Assembly (NCBI GenBank): GCA_003023195.1
Contig: PXRX01000035.1
Coordinates: forward strand, 58,910-122,909
DNA from: Halobacteriales archaeon QS_8_69_26
GTDB taxonomy: Archaea > Halobacteriota > Halobacteria > Halobacteriales > SW-7-71-33
Direction of reading: 5' to 3'
DNA length: 64,000 nucleotides
In this document: positions 35,378-43,355 of the stretch, piece after piece
How positions within the stretch are numbered: position 1 is the stretch's first letter
How the letters are laid out: every line of letters begins with the position of its first letter
Program-made: the position numbers and the translations under genes
The notes under the pieces: model-generated
Databases searched by the model: none
Seen by the model: only the letters and a program-made list of their open reading frames with translations
What the model was told of the DNA's origin: nothing

Positions 35378-35926
35378 ACCGACGAAGCGAGGGGTCCGGC
35401 GGCGGTAGTCGGCGTAGGCCTCGCCGTACTGCTCGTGGAGCCACGGTTCCTCGACGGGGACCTGCACGACCAGCCAGAGCGTCATCGCTCCCGCGAGACC
35501 GGCCACCAGCGGGGAGTTCGTGAGCAGGGCGAATCCCCAGACGAAGAGGAGGTAGCCCGTGTTCTGCGGGTTCCGCGAGTACCGGTACAGCCCGCCGGTC
35601 CGCAGTTCGCCCGCGCGGCCCTTCGTCTCCTCCTCGCCCAGGTCCGCGGCGGCCTTCGACAGCACCGCCAGGCTGGCGACGAACAGCACCGCCCCGGCGA
35701 CCTGCCCCGGCCACGGGAGGGGACCGGCGTTCCAGTCGAGGATCCCGGTCGCGAGGACGCTCAGGAACGCGCCCCGCGAGCAGACGAGGTAGACCCGTAG
35801 CTTCGCGTCGTCGTCGCCGGGCGGCCAGAAGCGGAAATCCTCGACCGCCAGGGTCGCCAGCAGTCCGCCCAGCACGACCGTCGCGGCGAGGACACCGATC
35901 CCGAACGTGACGAACGCCCACTCCAT
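35330..35926 (-). CDS. Isoprenylcysteine carboxyl methyltransferase-like (NnrU/ICMT) membrane protein
   Basis: A 198-residue membrane protein with about five hydrophobic helices. The cytoplasmic motif LRTGGLYRYSRNPQNTGYLLF and the later EEPWLHEQYGEAYADYRRRTPRF are the SAM-binding and C-terminal signatures of the ICMT/phospholipid N-methyltransferase fold. Haloarchaea lack classic prenyl-CAAX processing, so the substrate is unknown; a lipid or quinone is possible. The last 12 residues (LNGDGSGDGD) come from the tandem repeat and should vary with repeat number. ATG at 35926. Confidence 0.8.
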   Translation of the reverse strand: MEWAFVTFGIGVLAATVVLGGLLATLAVEDFRFWPPGDDDAKLRVYLVCSRGAFLSVLATGILDWNAGPLPWPGQVAGAVLFVASLAVLSKAAADLGEEETKGRAGELRTGGLYRYSRNPQNTGYLLFVWGFALLTNSPLVAGLAGAMTLWLVVQVPVEEPWLHEQYGEAYADYRRRTPRFVGYRGRGLNGDGSGDGD

Positions 35927-36048
35927 GTCGGGACGAACGGGATCCCCCGGGGAAAGTCCGACGATAGCCGTCTCCCGACTTCGGTCGGTGTCGGCCTCGC
36001 TCCACGAGTCCGGGGTCGCGCTCGGCGGCCCGGGACTCCGGGTGGTCC

Positions 36049-37401
36049 TCAGGGGCCAGGATCGAAGTAGGCGGCCAGTTCGACGCCGAACTCGTCGGCG
36101 AGGTCGGCCACCTCGTCGCCGACGAGGACCGCCCGGTCGCTCCGGAGCGCACGCTCGACGTCCGGTCCGATCCCCACGTCGAACAGCAGGTCACTCTCTG
36201 CGAACTCGGCGGCGCGGGTGACCTCCCGTTCGCGCTCGACGACGTAGCGGTTCCCCTCGACGAAGGGGCCGTCGGCGTCGTCGTCGTACTTCTCGTAGAA
36301 CCCGGTTGCGTGGTCGCGGACGTGGACAGGCGGGCCCTCGTGGCGCTCGACGGCCGGCAGTTCCGCGACGGACAGTTCCAGCAGGAGGACGGCCGACTCC
36401 CTCGCGAACGCGTCGGTCCGGAGGACCGAGAACCCCCGGCGGTCGAGTTCCCCGGCCAGGTTCGAGAGGGTGCGCCGGAGCTGCGGGTAGAGCTGGTCCT
36501 CCACCACGTCCGGTGCTGGGAACCGCAGGGCGAGCGGGGTGGTGCCCCGGCGGCGGACGTGCTCCCGGACCGACGCCGGGTCGAGCGGGTCGGGGTCGGA
36601 CGGTTCGAAGAGGGCTTCGCTCGGGTCGTCGAGCAGTCGGCGGGCGTGGTGCTGGAACCGCGCGAGGTTCGCCGGGGAGAGGACCGCCGCGACGTTCCGG
36701 TCGGGGTCGGTGGGGTCTATCACGACCAGGGGATCCTCGAAGGAGGCGTCCGAGCCGGTGTCGCCGGGGTCCAGGCGGACGGGTGGGTGCCAGTCGGCGG
36801 CCGCCTCGACCAGCGGCCGGAAGCCCCCGAACTCGACGACGAGGAGTTCGGTCAGGTAACCGCTGAACCCCCGGGTCCGCAGGTCGCTCCCGTACACGCC
36901 GACCCCCTTCATGAACGCCTTGCAGAGGCGGGCCTCGCTCGACAGCACTGCGTCCATGCTCTCCGCCAGCCACCGGGTGTGAAACGGCGTCCGGTCGACG
37001 GCCGACCGGATGTCCGCCGCCTCGTCCAGCCGGTAGCACGGGACCAGGTCGACGTCGAAGCCGTCGACCGACCCCTTCACGTAGGGGTGATCGGCGTACT
37101 CCTCGTGGCCCTCCGGGAGCACGCTGTGTCCCACCTGCAGGCCGTACTCCTCCAGTTCCTCGCGGTCCAGGTCCGGCGGGAACCGGACGAACACGTCCAG
37201 GTCCCGGTCGCCGCTGATCCACGTGTCACGGGCGGTCGACCCCACCTGGAGGACGTCGGCCTCGACCGGCAGGTCCGCGACCGCGTCGCGGGCCCGCGAG
37301 ACCACCTCGTCGACGGCCGCCCGGAGGGCCTCCCGCTCGTCGGGTCCCGGGTCGATCCGCTCCCGGACCGCCGCCGTCACCGCCGCGAACCGGTCGCTCA
37401 T
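36049..37401 (-). CDS. cca: CCA tRNA nucleotidyltransferase, archaeal class I
   Basis: A 450-residue class I enzyme that adds CCA to tRNA 3' ends; both tRNA genes checked here lack an encoded CCA. The nucleotidyltransferase core is VLQVGSTARDTWISGDRDLDVFVRF (GS and DxD near 51-70), with the third carboxylate in VDGFDVDLVPCYR. ARLCKAFMKGVGVYGSDL and RGFSGYLTELLVV follow. The middle and C-terminal tail and body domains are complete (FARESAVLLLELSVAEL). ATG at 37401 gives the expected MSDRFAAVTAAVRERI. Confidence 0.93.
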   Translation of the reverse strand: MSDRFAAVTAAVRERIDPGPDEREALRAAVDEVVSRARDAVADLPVEADVLQVGSTARDTWISGDRDLDVFVRFPPDLDREELEEYGLQVGHSVLPEGHEEYADHPYVKGSVDGFDVDLVPCYRLDEAADIRSAVDRTPFHTRWLAESMDAVLSSEARLCKAFMKGVGVYGSDLRTRGFSGYLTELLVVEFGGFRPLVEAAADWHPPVRLDPGDTGSDASFEDPLVVIDPTDPDRNVAAVLSPANLARFQHHARRLLDDPSEALFEPSDPDPLDPASVREHVRRRGTTPLALRFPAPDVVEDQLYPQLRRTLSNLAGELDRRGFSVLRTDAFARESAVLLLELSVAELPAVERHEGPPVHVRDHATGFYEKYDDDADGPFVEGNRYVVEREREVTRAAEFAESDLLFDVGIGPDVERALRSDRAVLVGDEVADLADEFGVELAAYFDPGP

Positions 37402-37771
37402 CGGATCCCCGTTCACCGGTCCCGTCCGAAAGGGTGTCGGTCCGGGGTCTCGGTCCGATCGGATCGGGGGACACCCCCCGCGACGGCCGGGAGCGCCCCG
37501 AGGGCTCACGGCCCGAGGGGCGCGACCCGGGGGAGGGCAGGCCCCCGATCCCCCGGAGGTCCGGTCGGCGGTGAATCGGGGACCTCGGCCCTCGGTGTCG
37601 TCCCGAAACCGGTCGTCGGTGGCCGGCCGAACCTCCGATACCGGGTGGGACTGAAAGGGGCCGGGGGCTTTCCCGGTGTTCTCGCTGGTCCCGATCCCGG
37701 TTCGCCCGAGAGAGTTGCGACGGGAAACGAAAGCCCTTTGAATCGACCGCCGATACCCAGGATTGCGACGT
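37402..37771. other. Intergenic region with two repeat fragments
   Basis: A 370-bp gap. The block CCGGGGGAGGGCAGGCCCCC (about 37530) recurs at 48243, and GGGACTGAAAGGGGCCGGGG (37652 onward) is related to the 32-bp units at 20802. The promoter of the tRNA-Asn gene should lie near 37720-37745 (CCTTTGAATC). No coding region is supported. Confidence 0.5.
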
Positions 37772-37874
37772 GCCGGAGTAGCTCAGATGGTAGAGCGCCT
37801 CGCTGTTAGGGCTCGTAGGTCGTCTGTGATCCGCAGACACGAGGTGGTCCCAGGTTCGAGTCCTGGCTCCGGCG
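37772..37874 (+). tRNA. tRNA-Asn (GTT) with a 30-nt intron
   Basis: Acceptor arms GCCGGAG and CTCCGGC pair at 37772-37778 and 37867-37873, discriminator G at 37874, CCA not encoded. D-arm GCTC/GAGC, anticodon stem CCTCG/CGAGG, T-arm CCAGG-TTCGAGT-CCTGG. The anticodon GTT is at 37805-37807 with U33 before and A37 after. An intron occupies 37809-37838, between positions 37 and 38. Its ends form an archaeal bulge-helix-bulge: CUGU (32-35) pairs with GCAG at 37833-37836, flanked by three-base bulges UAG and ACA, each cut after its second base. The spliced tRNA is 73 nt. Confidence 0.93.
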
Positions 37875-37945
37875 CCTCCCCTCGCTTTTCGGGCTGACCC
37901 GATCCGGCAGTCGCCAGTCTCCGGTCGGATCGGTCCCGAACTGAC

Positions 37946-37965
37946 CTACAGTAAAATTACTGTAA
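37946..37965. promoter_or_regulatory. Palindrome copy e (CTACAGTAA-AA-TTACTGTAA)
   Basis: Perfect except the outermost base pair. It lies 72 bp after the tRNA-Asn and supplies the TAA stop of the adjacent minus-strand remnant. Confidence 0.75.
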
Positions 37966-38228
37966 AACGGGGATGGAGTTGCGTCGCGCGAGGACGACCG
38001 GGACCGCGACCAGCGAGACCTGGACGACCTTGTCCACGGCACCGATCCAGGTAACCTCGGGGAAGTGGGCCAGGCGTAGAGGACCACCTGCATCGCCGTG
38101 AAGGGGATCCCGATCCTGACGGCGTCGCGGCGCCGGACGTCCGCGAGGACGGCTGCGATACCGACGTCGAAGCCGATGCCGGCGACGAGCAGGCCGGGTG
38201 CTCCCCGTTCGGTCCACGTCGCCGCGAT
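37957..38228 (-). pseudogene. Frameshifted remnant of a small membrane protein
   Basis: On the minus strand two overlapping frames join into a membrane protein. The first, from about 38228, reads GAPGLLVAGIGFDVGIAAVL, then DAVRIGIPFTAMQVVLYAWP; the second continues HFPEVTWIGAVDKVVQVSLV, then VVLARRN, and stops at 37957. A single-frame protein would have three helices. A TAG stop precedes the first frame and no start is visible, so the N-terminus is lost and the body has a frameshift. The family is not identified. Confidence 0.5.
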
Positions 38229-38538
38229 CTACGAGTGGCTCGCGGTCCCGGCGATCCTGGCCGGCGGCCTCCTGGAGTACGTGGCACGGCGCCTGCTCTT
38301 CGGGCGACGATCGTCGCTCGCCTGAGGCGGGCGGTCCGGCGTTTCGGCCCGGCGCACGGGCCGGTTCGCTATAGCGCCATGCGATTTATCGCCCGGGCGT
38401 GACCGACACCGATCTCGTCGGCGAAACCGCCCGACTGAGACGGAATTACGTGTTATCTACCGGGGGTGATCGGGGGGACGACTCGGGAGAAGTGATCGGG
38501 GAGTACCTGGGGCGGGTGGCCGCCCGACCTGGAAAAAC
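38229..38538. other. Region without a supported gene
   Basis: About 310 bp. A GTG-initiated frame at 38399-38593 begins MTDTDLVGETARL and has a TATA-like GATTTATC close by, but it soon becomes Arg/Thr/Ser-rich and runs into the zinc-ribbon gene on the other strand; I do not accept it. A perfect 10-bp palindrome CGCTATAGCG lies near 38371. Confidence 0.35.
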
Positions 38539-38712
38539 TCAGTCCGCCGTCGCGCCGGTGTCGACGACCTCGTCGATCCGGACGAACCCGTAGGAGCACT
38601 CGCTACAGCGGTACTTGACTTTTGGGCCGAGGTGGAGGGTGGTCCTCGCACACTGGTAGAACGTCCGCTCGGTCCCACACTCCGGGCAGAACCGCACGAT
38701 CTCGGCGTCCAT
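38539..38712 (-). CDS. Small zinc-ribbon protein (haloarchaeal family)
   Basis: A 57-residue protein with two CxxC pairs, FCPECGTERTFYQC and YRCSECSYGF, forming a single treble-clef or zinc ribbon. I recall this as a conserved haloarchaeal small protein (possibly DUF7838). Such zinc-finger microproteins influence many processes in haloarchaea, but this one has no assigned role. The ATG at 38712 is chosen; a longer frame upstream overlaps the divergent adenosyltransferase gene. The two genes start 110 bp apart in opposite directions. Confidence 0.8.
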   Translation of the reverse strand: MDAEIVRFCPECGTERTFYQCARTTLHLGPKVKYRCSECSYGFVRIDEVVDTGATAD

Positions 38713-38821
38713 GCCCGGATCCTCCCGGTCGTGGACCTTCAACACAACGGTTTCCGGCCGGCGGCACGGTTTCCGGGCGTTCGCCACGCAGTCTAAGTGC
38801 GTGGCCCCCGGACGCGAGGAC

Positions 38822-39376
38822 ATGTCCATCTACACCGGGCGCGGCGACGAGGGGATGACCGACCTCTGGAACATGGACCGGGTCCCGAAGACCAGCCCCA
38901 GGGTCGAGGCCTACGGGACCGTCGACGAACTCAACTCGCTGCTCGGGACGGCCGTCCCGACGGGGTACGAGGACGTAGACGAGCAACTCCGGGCGGTCCA
39001 GAACCACCTCTTCGTCGTCCAGGCCGACCTCGCCAACCCCGACTCCTCGCCCGGCGAGGACGAGGGCGAGGGGATAACCGCCTGCGTCCGCCCCGAACAC
39101 GTCGACCGGATCGAGGAGTGGATCGACGCCCACCAGGAGGACCTGGAGCCGACGACCGCCTTCATCCTGCCCGGCGGGAGCGAGCACGGTTCGCGCCTCC
39201 ACCACGCCCGGTCGGTCTGCCGGCGGGCAGAGCGCCGCACGGTCGAACTGGCCGAGAGCGAGGACGTCAACGACCACGTCCTGGAGTACCTCAACCGCCT
39301 CTCGGACGGCCTGTTCGTGTTCGCCCGTGTGGTCAACGCCCGCGAGGGCGTCGAGGAGGAGAACCCGACCTACTGA
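38822..39376 (+). CDS. PduO-type cob(I)alamin adenosyltransferase
   Basis: A 184-residue protein that transfers the adenosyl group of ATP to cob(I)alamin, making coenzyme B12. Motifs: MSIYTGRGDEGMTDLW with the ATP-binding TGRGDEG, VEAYGTVDELNSLLG, and FILPGGSEHGSRLHHARSVC followed by RRAERR. It is a five-helix bundle that works as a trimer. The acidic loop SSPGEDEGEG is a haloadaptive insertion. A Cys-rich small protein gene lies divergently upstream; no other cobalamin genes are in the window. Confidence 0.92.
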   Translation: MSIYTGRGDEGMTDLWNMDRVPKTSPRVEAYGTVDELNSLLGTAVPTGYEDVDEQLRAVQNHLFVVQADLANPDSSPGEDEGEGITACVRPEHVDRIEEWIDAHQEDLEPTTAFILPGGSEHGSRLHHARSVCRRAERRTVELAESEDVNDHVLEYLNRLSDGLFVFARVVNAREGVEEENPTY

Positions 39377-39760
39377 GTAGCTCCCGACCGGGTCCGGTCG
39401 ATCCGACGGCCGTTCCCGGTTCCGGCGGATCCCGTCGTCGTTTTCGACTCCGGTCGTCCGTCTCCGGGTCCACTCGACCGGATCCGTTCTCGACGCCGGA
39501 TCTCGGTCATGCGACTCCCGACGGATCCGGTCGAGTTCCGTCGATTTATCGGTAGCGACGGCCCCGATCCCCACCTACCCCCTCCGGGGCCGGTAAATCC
39601 CATTTCGATATATCGAATCTCGACGGGGTCGCCCAGGGATCGCCGCCCCGTTCCCCAGTGATCCCGTCGCAGTCGTCCGGTTCGAGGCCGATCCCGGATC
39701 GGTGCGCTCAGGTTCGGATCCGGGGCGGACGACTACGTCCGGCGGTTTTGGGCCCCCTGG
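39377..39760. other. Convergent intergenic region with a 14-bp palindrome
   Basis: 384 bp between convergent 3' ends. The AT-rich perfect palindrome TTCGATATATCGAA (39604-39617) stands out against the surrounding GC-rich sequence. No gene or RNA is seen. Confidence 0.45.
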
Positions 39761-40786
39761 TCAGGCCAGGAGGGCGTTGAACACGACCCCGACAGTGACG
39801 CCCGTCGCGACCACGGTGAGCGCGTAGGCGGCCAGGAGGGTCCGGTCGAACAGTTTGTTCAGGAGCACGAGGTTCGGGAGGCTCACGCCGGCGCTGCCGA
39901 CGACGAACGCCAGGACGGTCCCGATGGGGATCCCCTGGTCCGCGAACGTCGCCGCCACCGGGAGGACGGCGCTCATGCTCACGTACATCGGGGCGCCGAC
40001 CACGGCCGCTATCGGCACCGCGAGGGGGTTCTCCGGGCCGACGACCCGGTGCAGGAGCGCCGTCGGGACGAACCCGTGGACGATGGCCCCGACGGTCACG
40101 CCGACCAGGAGGTACGGGAGGACGTCGACGAAGAACTCCCGGGCCTCCGAGGCGGCCCGCCGGACGCGGGCGCGGTGACTGGCGTCCGGGACCGGCTCCG
40201 GGGATCCACACGACCCGTCCCCGCAGGCCGTCGACCCGCCGCAGGCGTCGGATCCCGCCGCACCCGCGGCGGAGGACTCGCAGCCGGGAGTCCCGCCGTC
40301 GGTGGCGACGCTCCGGTCGTCCGAGCCCAGTACCGACCCGTCCTTGACGTGGTCCTCCAGGCCGAGGCGTCCGACGACCAGTCCCCCCGCCACCGCGGCG
40401 GCGAACGCGACGGCGACGTACAGCGCCGCCACCTTCAGTCCGAAGACCCCGACCAGCAGGACCACGGCCAGTTCGTTCACCAGCGGCGACGCCAGCAGGA
40501 ACGAGAACGCCATCCCCAGCGGTGCGCCCGCCCCGAGGAGGCCGGCCAGCACCGGCACCGTCGAACACGAACAGAAGGGGGTGACCGCGCCGACCCCTGC
40601 GGCGACGACGTTCCCGGTGCCGGCGTCGTACCGGCGGAACGTCCGTTCGATCCGGTCGGGCGGCAGGTACTCGCCGACCAGGCCGACGAGGAACGACGCC
40701 CCGACGAACAGGGGGACCAGCACGAGGGAGAGGTGGACGAAGTAGTCCGCCGCCGCGAGGAGTCCGCCCTCCAGCGCCCCGGTCAC
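39761..40786 (-). CDS. Metal/arsenical permease (SO_0444 / ArsP-like, DUF318)
   Basis: A 341-residue permease with about eight helices. Two halves each carry the family signature: GVGAVTPFCSCSTVPVLAGL with its CxC (near 62), and the second half with VVGAPMYVSMSAVLPVAATF. The cytoplasmic loop between them is Cys-rich (CESS, DACGG, TACGDGSC), as in SO_0444-type Cu/Zn efflux proteins; ArsP exports trivalent organoarsenicals. The GTG start at 40786 overlaps the TGA stop of the arsR-like gene (GTGA), so the two are translationally coupled. Arsenic is favoured over copper or zinc because arsN2 is adjacent. Confidence 0.85.
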   Translation of the reverse strand: MTGALEGGLLAAADYFVHLSLVLVPLFVGASFLVGLVGEYLPPDRIERTFRRYDAGTGNVVAAGVGAVTPFCSCSTVPVLAGLLGAGAPLGMAFSFLLASPLVNELAVVLLVGVFGLKVAALYVAVAFAAAVAGGLVVGRLGLEDHVKDGSVLGSDDRSVATDGGTPGCESSAAGAAGSDACGGSTACGDGSCGSPEPVPDASHRARVRRAASEAREFFVDVLPYLLVGVTVGAIVHGFVPTALLHRVVGPENPLAVPIAAVVGAPMYVSMSAVLPVAATFADQGIPIGTVLAFVVGSAGVSLPNLVLLNKLFDRTLLAAYALTVVATGVTVGVVFNALLA

Positions 40787-41166
40787 GGCTCCTCCCGGAT
40801 GGCGGCCGCCAGGTCGAGCACGTCCATCACGGCGGTGTCGGCGATGCGGTAGTAGGTCCACCGGCCCTTCTTGCGGCTCTTGACGAGGCCGGCCTCCCGG
40901 AGCTTCCGGAGGTGGGTCGACACCGTCGACTGCGGGGCGTCGAGGATCACCATCAGTTCACAGCCACACCGCTCGCCGTGGCGGAGCGCCGCCAGCAGCC
41001 GCAGGCGGTCCTCGTTGGCGAGTGCGCGGAAGACGGCGTGCTGGCGCGTCACGGTCCCGTCGTCGGCACGGTACTCGACCAGTTCGTCGATGCGCTCGTC
41101 GGGGTCGTCGTACAGGCGTCCCAGCGTGTCGCGCGCCTCGTCGACTTCGACCTCCGGTTCATCCAT
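40783..41166 (-). CDS. arsR: ArsR family transcriptional regulator
   Basis: A 127-residue winged-helix repressor. The recognition helix is in LDAPQSTVSTHLRKLREAGL (near 81-100), followed by the wing VKSRKKGRWTYYRI. Two cysteines, GERCGCEL, lie just before the DNA-binding helices, where ArsR-type proteins bind As(III) or similar metals. An N-terminal 35-residue acidic extension precedes RQHAVFRALANEDRLRLL. It should repress its own operon with the permease and perhaps the divergent arsN2, through the inverted repeat at 41243-41262. Confidence 0.9.
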   Translation of the reverse strand: MDEPEVEVDEARDTLGRLYDDPDERIDELVEYRADDGTVTRQHAVFRALANEDRLRLLAALRHGERCGCELMVILDAPQSTVSTHLRKLREAGLVKSRKKGRWTYYRIADTAVMDVLDLAAAIREEP

Positions 41167-41242
41167 ATCGAGAAAGTACAATCTGTAACGAGATAAGTGT
41201 TGGGTTATATCGACAACGAGCGACAGTAAAGCGTGGCATAGG

Positions 41243-41262
41243 GGAGTGATCGGGATCACTCC
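41243..41262. promoter_or_regulatory. arsR: Candidate ArsR operator, perfect 9-bp inverted repeat
   Basis: GGAGTGATC-GG-GATCACTCC lies in the 142-bp divergent promoter, about 20 bp upstream of the AT-rich GATATATATC (41276-41285) that should be the arsN2 TATA box and 77 bp before the arsR start. Perfect dyad symmetry and position fit an operator of the adjacent ArsR. Confidence 0.65.
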
Positions 41263-41308
41263 AAATCACGCCCACAGATATATATCGTTCTAGTACGATG
41301 TGTAGTGC

Positions 41309-41770
41309 GTGTCCCGGGAACTCCGATTGCGCCCCGCCGGTCCCGACGACCGGGCGTACGTCGAACGGCTCCTGGCCGACAACGACCTCCCCGTCTCCGA
41401 CCTGTCGGAGTCGCTGGATCCCATCTACGTCTGCGAATTCGAGACCGGGAAGGTGGGCGTGTGTGGCCTGGAGCGTCACGGCGACTGCGGCCTCGTTCGC
41501 TCGGTGGTCGTCGAGGAGTCCGCGCGCGGGAACGGCTACGGGACGGCGGCCTGCGAGGGGTTGCTCGACCGCGCCCGGGCGGCGGACCTCTCGGCGGTCT
41601 ACCTGCTGACGACGACGGCCGACGGCTTCTTCGCCGACTTCGGCTTCGAGGAGGTCGACCGTGAGCGGGTGCCCGAACCGGTCCGGTCGACCGAGGAGTT
41701 CGCCGACCTGTGCCCCTCCTCGGCGGTCGTCATGCGCCGCGAACTCGGCGGGTCGGCGGGCGAGGGATAG
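41309..41770 (+). CDS. arsN2: Arsenic resistance GNAT acetyltransferase ArsN2-like
   Basis: A 153-residue GNAT protein. LLADNDLPVSDLSES at the start, VRSVVVEESARGNGYGTAACEGLL (acetyl-CoA loop RGNGYG near 70), and the closing LLTTTADGFFADFGF with STEEFADLCPSSAVVMRREL are the signature of the ArsN2 group linked to arsenic resistance. ArsN-type enzymes acetylate amino-group arsenicals such as phosphinothricin-like compounds or AST; for ArsN2 the substrate is less certain. GTG start at 41309, divergent from arsR with a shared regulatory region. Confidence 0.82.
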   Translation: MSRELRLRPAGPDDRAYVERLLADNDLPVSDLSESLDPIYVCEFETGKVGVCGLERHGDCGLVRSVVVEESARGNGYGTAACEGLLDRARAADLSAVYLLTTTADGFFADFGFEEVDRERVPEPVRSTEEFADLCPSSAVVMRRELGGSAGEG

Positions 41771-41827
41771 CGGGACGGTCGATCAGGGGCGGTGAGGGGG
41801 TCCCCCCGACCGCGGGATCCCGACGCC

Positions 41828-43063
41828 TCAGCCGGGTGGTTCCTCGAACCGCCTGCGTGCCAGCAGTACCGACATCGCGTAGGCCATCCACGCCTGGCAC
41901 CAGCGCATCAGCGTGACCCGCTTCGTGTAGAACCGGTGTTTCCGGAAGTAGAACCGGCCCTCGCCGTCCGAGAGGTTCTCGAGGGCCCACCCGAGGATCC
42001 GTTCGGCGCGGTCGAACTCGCCGGTCATCGAGAAGACGACGATACCCTGTGCGGAGGCGTGGACGTCGCGGGGATACGTCGAGGACTCGTCCCAGTTCGG
42101 TGCCCCGTTCTCGTCGAAGAGCGTGGTCCGGTGGAACGCGAGCGCCCGGTCGATGACCCCCTCGAACCGGTTTCCGTCGACGAGTTCGTCGTAGCGCAAC
42201 AGCGCCTCGAGGACGAACCCGTTGTGGAAGTTGTCCATCGAGAGGTGGGAGGCCTCCGGCGGGTGGCGGTAGAACCACCCGCCTTCGACGGTCTGCAGTC
42301 CGGCCACGAACTCCAGCATCTCCCCCGCCCGTTCGGCCTGGCGGACGTCGCCGGTGTGGGTGAACAACTCCAAAAGTAGCCGGGCGCCGACCGCTATCGC
42401 GTTCGGGGTGACGTGGTCCCAGTCGTCCGTGGGGAGGTACTTGATGACCGCACCGTCCTCGACCTCCCGGTACTCCAGGTCCTCGACGACGAAGTCGCCC
42501 GCGGTGCGGCCGACGGTCGGGTACACCGGGTCCAGACGACCGGCCCGCAACAGCGCCCGCGCCGGGGTGGCCGTCGAGAGCACCGAGGGGGTGTCTGTGT
42601 CGCCGGTGCCGGTCACCGACTGGGTCTGGTGCTGGTGGCTCCCGCAGAACCCGCTGTACCCGCGAACGCGGTTCGCGATCAGCCACTCGAGCAGTTCGGT
42701 CGCCTCCGACGCGAAGTCGACGTCGGCGGTGCCAGCGGTCCCGCTCTCGTGCAGGACCCGGTCGACGGTGAGGTTCGCCATCGCGAACAGGCCGGCACCC
42801 ATGAAGTTGCGGCGGCGCTCGACGAGCAACAGCGGCCGGACGTTGACCGGCGTGCGCTTCGCGGCCTCCTGGAACGCCAGGTTGACCCACCGGTTCTCGA
42901 CGGGGAGGGTCCGCCGGATCCTGCTGCTCATGCCGTCGCAGTAGTCCCAGCCGGTGTAGTCGCGTTCTCTGGCGTACGCCAGGACGTCGAGCAACTCGGG
43001 GAGTGGCGTCGACCCGGGTACTCCGTCCCGCTCCGCTCGACGGTCCGGTATCGTGTGCGACAC
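41828..43063 (-). CDS. aglQ: AglQ-like (alpha/alpha)-barrel protein
   Basis: A 411-residue protein rich in paired helices. HPPEASHLSMDNFHNGFVLEALL and YPRDVHASAQGIVVFSM fit the (alpha/alpha)6-toroid of uronyl epimerase/glycosidase-type proteins, and overall it resembles AglQ of the Haloferax N-glycosylation cluster, which is needed for correct N-glycan assembly. Database entries sometimes label such proteins as ABC transporter permease, but no membrane helix is seen. The GTG at 43063 is preferred to an ATG at 43108 because the TATA-like CGAAAAG lies only a few bases before the latter. No glycosyltransferase gene is adjacent. Confidence 0.65.
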   Translation of the reverse strand: MSHTIPDRRAERDGVPGSTPLPELLDVLAYARERDYTGWDYCDGMSSRIRRTLPVENRWVNLAFQEAAKRTPVNVRPLLLVERRRNFMGAGLFAMANLTVDRVLHESGTAGTADVDFASEATELLEWLIANRVRGYSGFCGSHQHQTQSVTGTGDTDTPSVLSTATPARALLRAGRLDPVYPTVGRTAGDFVVEDLEYREVEDGAVIKYLPTDDWDHVTPNAIAVGARLLLELFTHTGDVRQAERAGEMLEFVAGLQTVEGGWFYRHPPEASHLSMDNFHNGFVLEALLRYDELVDGNRFEGVIDRALAFHRTTLFDENGAPNWDESSTYPRDVHASAQGIVVFSMTGEFDRAERILGWALENLSDGEGRFYFRKHRFYTKRVTLMRWCQAWMAYAMSVLLARRRFEEPPG

Positions 43064-43355
43064 GGCACTGACGCAGACTCGGACGCCACACGGATTGTTA
43101 TGGCCCACTTTTCGACGGGACGGTCCCGGTGAAACGGTTTCGGACGGGAGAGCCGGCCGGGCGACGGGTTCCTCGACGTCGCCCCGGGGTTACTCCGACG
43201 TTACCGCGACGACGTGCGATCCGTCCCGGCGCTCTACTCGCGGCGCGATCCGTCCTGGCACTCCACCCGCGACGTGATCCAAACCCGACGCGCAATGGCG
43301 GGCGAAACCGCTACGGTCCCGGCACGCCGATCCCCGGCCGAGCGGGGACGACGCC
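43064..43355. other. Divergent promoter region without further features
   Basis: About 290 bp between the AglQ-like and THEP1 genes. A minus-strand BRE/TATA candidate is at about 43110-43120. GCGATCCGTCC recurs twice around 43215-43255. No coding region is supported. Confidence 0.4.

Noticed and set aside
37805..37839. tRNA-Gln (CTG) reading of the intron-containing tRNA
   Set aside because: The base before CTG would be G, not the required U33; the GTT reading gives a complete loop and a correct bulge-helix-bulge.
38399..38593. Possible 64-residue protein starting MTDTDLVGETARL
   Set aside because: Only the first dozen residues are protein-like; it overlaps the zinc-ribbon gene on the other strand and no family is recognised.
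41828..43063. ABC transporter permease, a label sometimes given to this family
   Set aside because: No membrane helices or permease motifs; the paired-helix pattern fits an AglQ/epimerase-type barrel.
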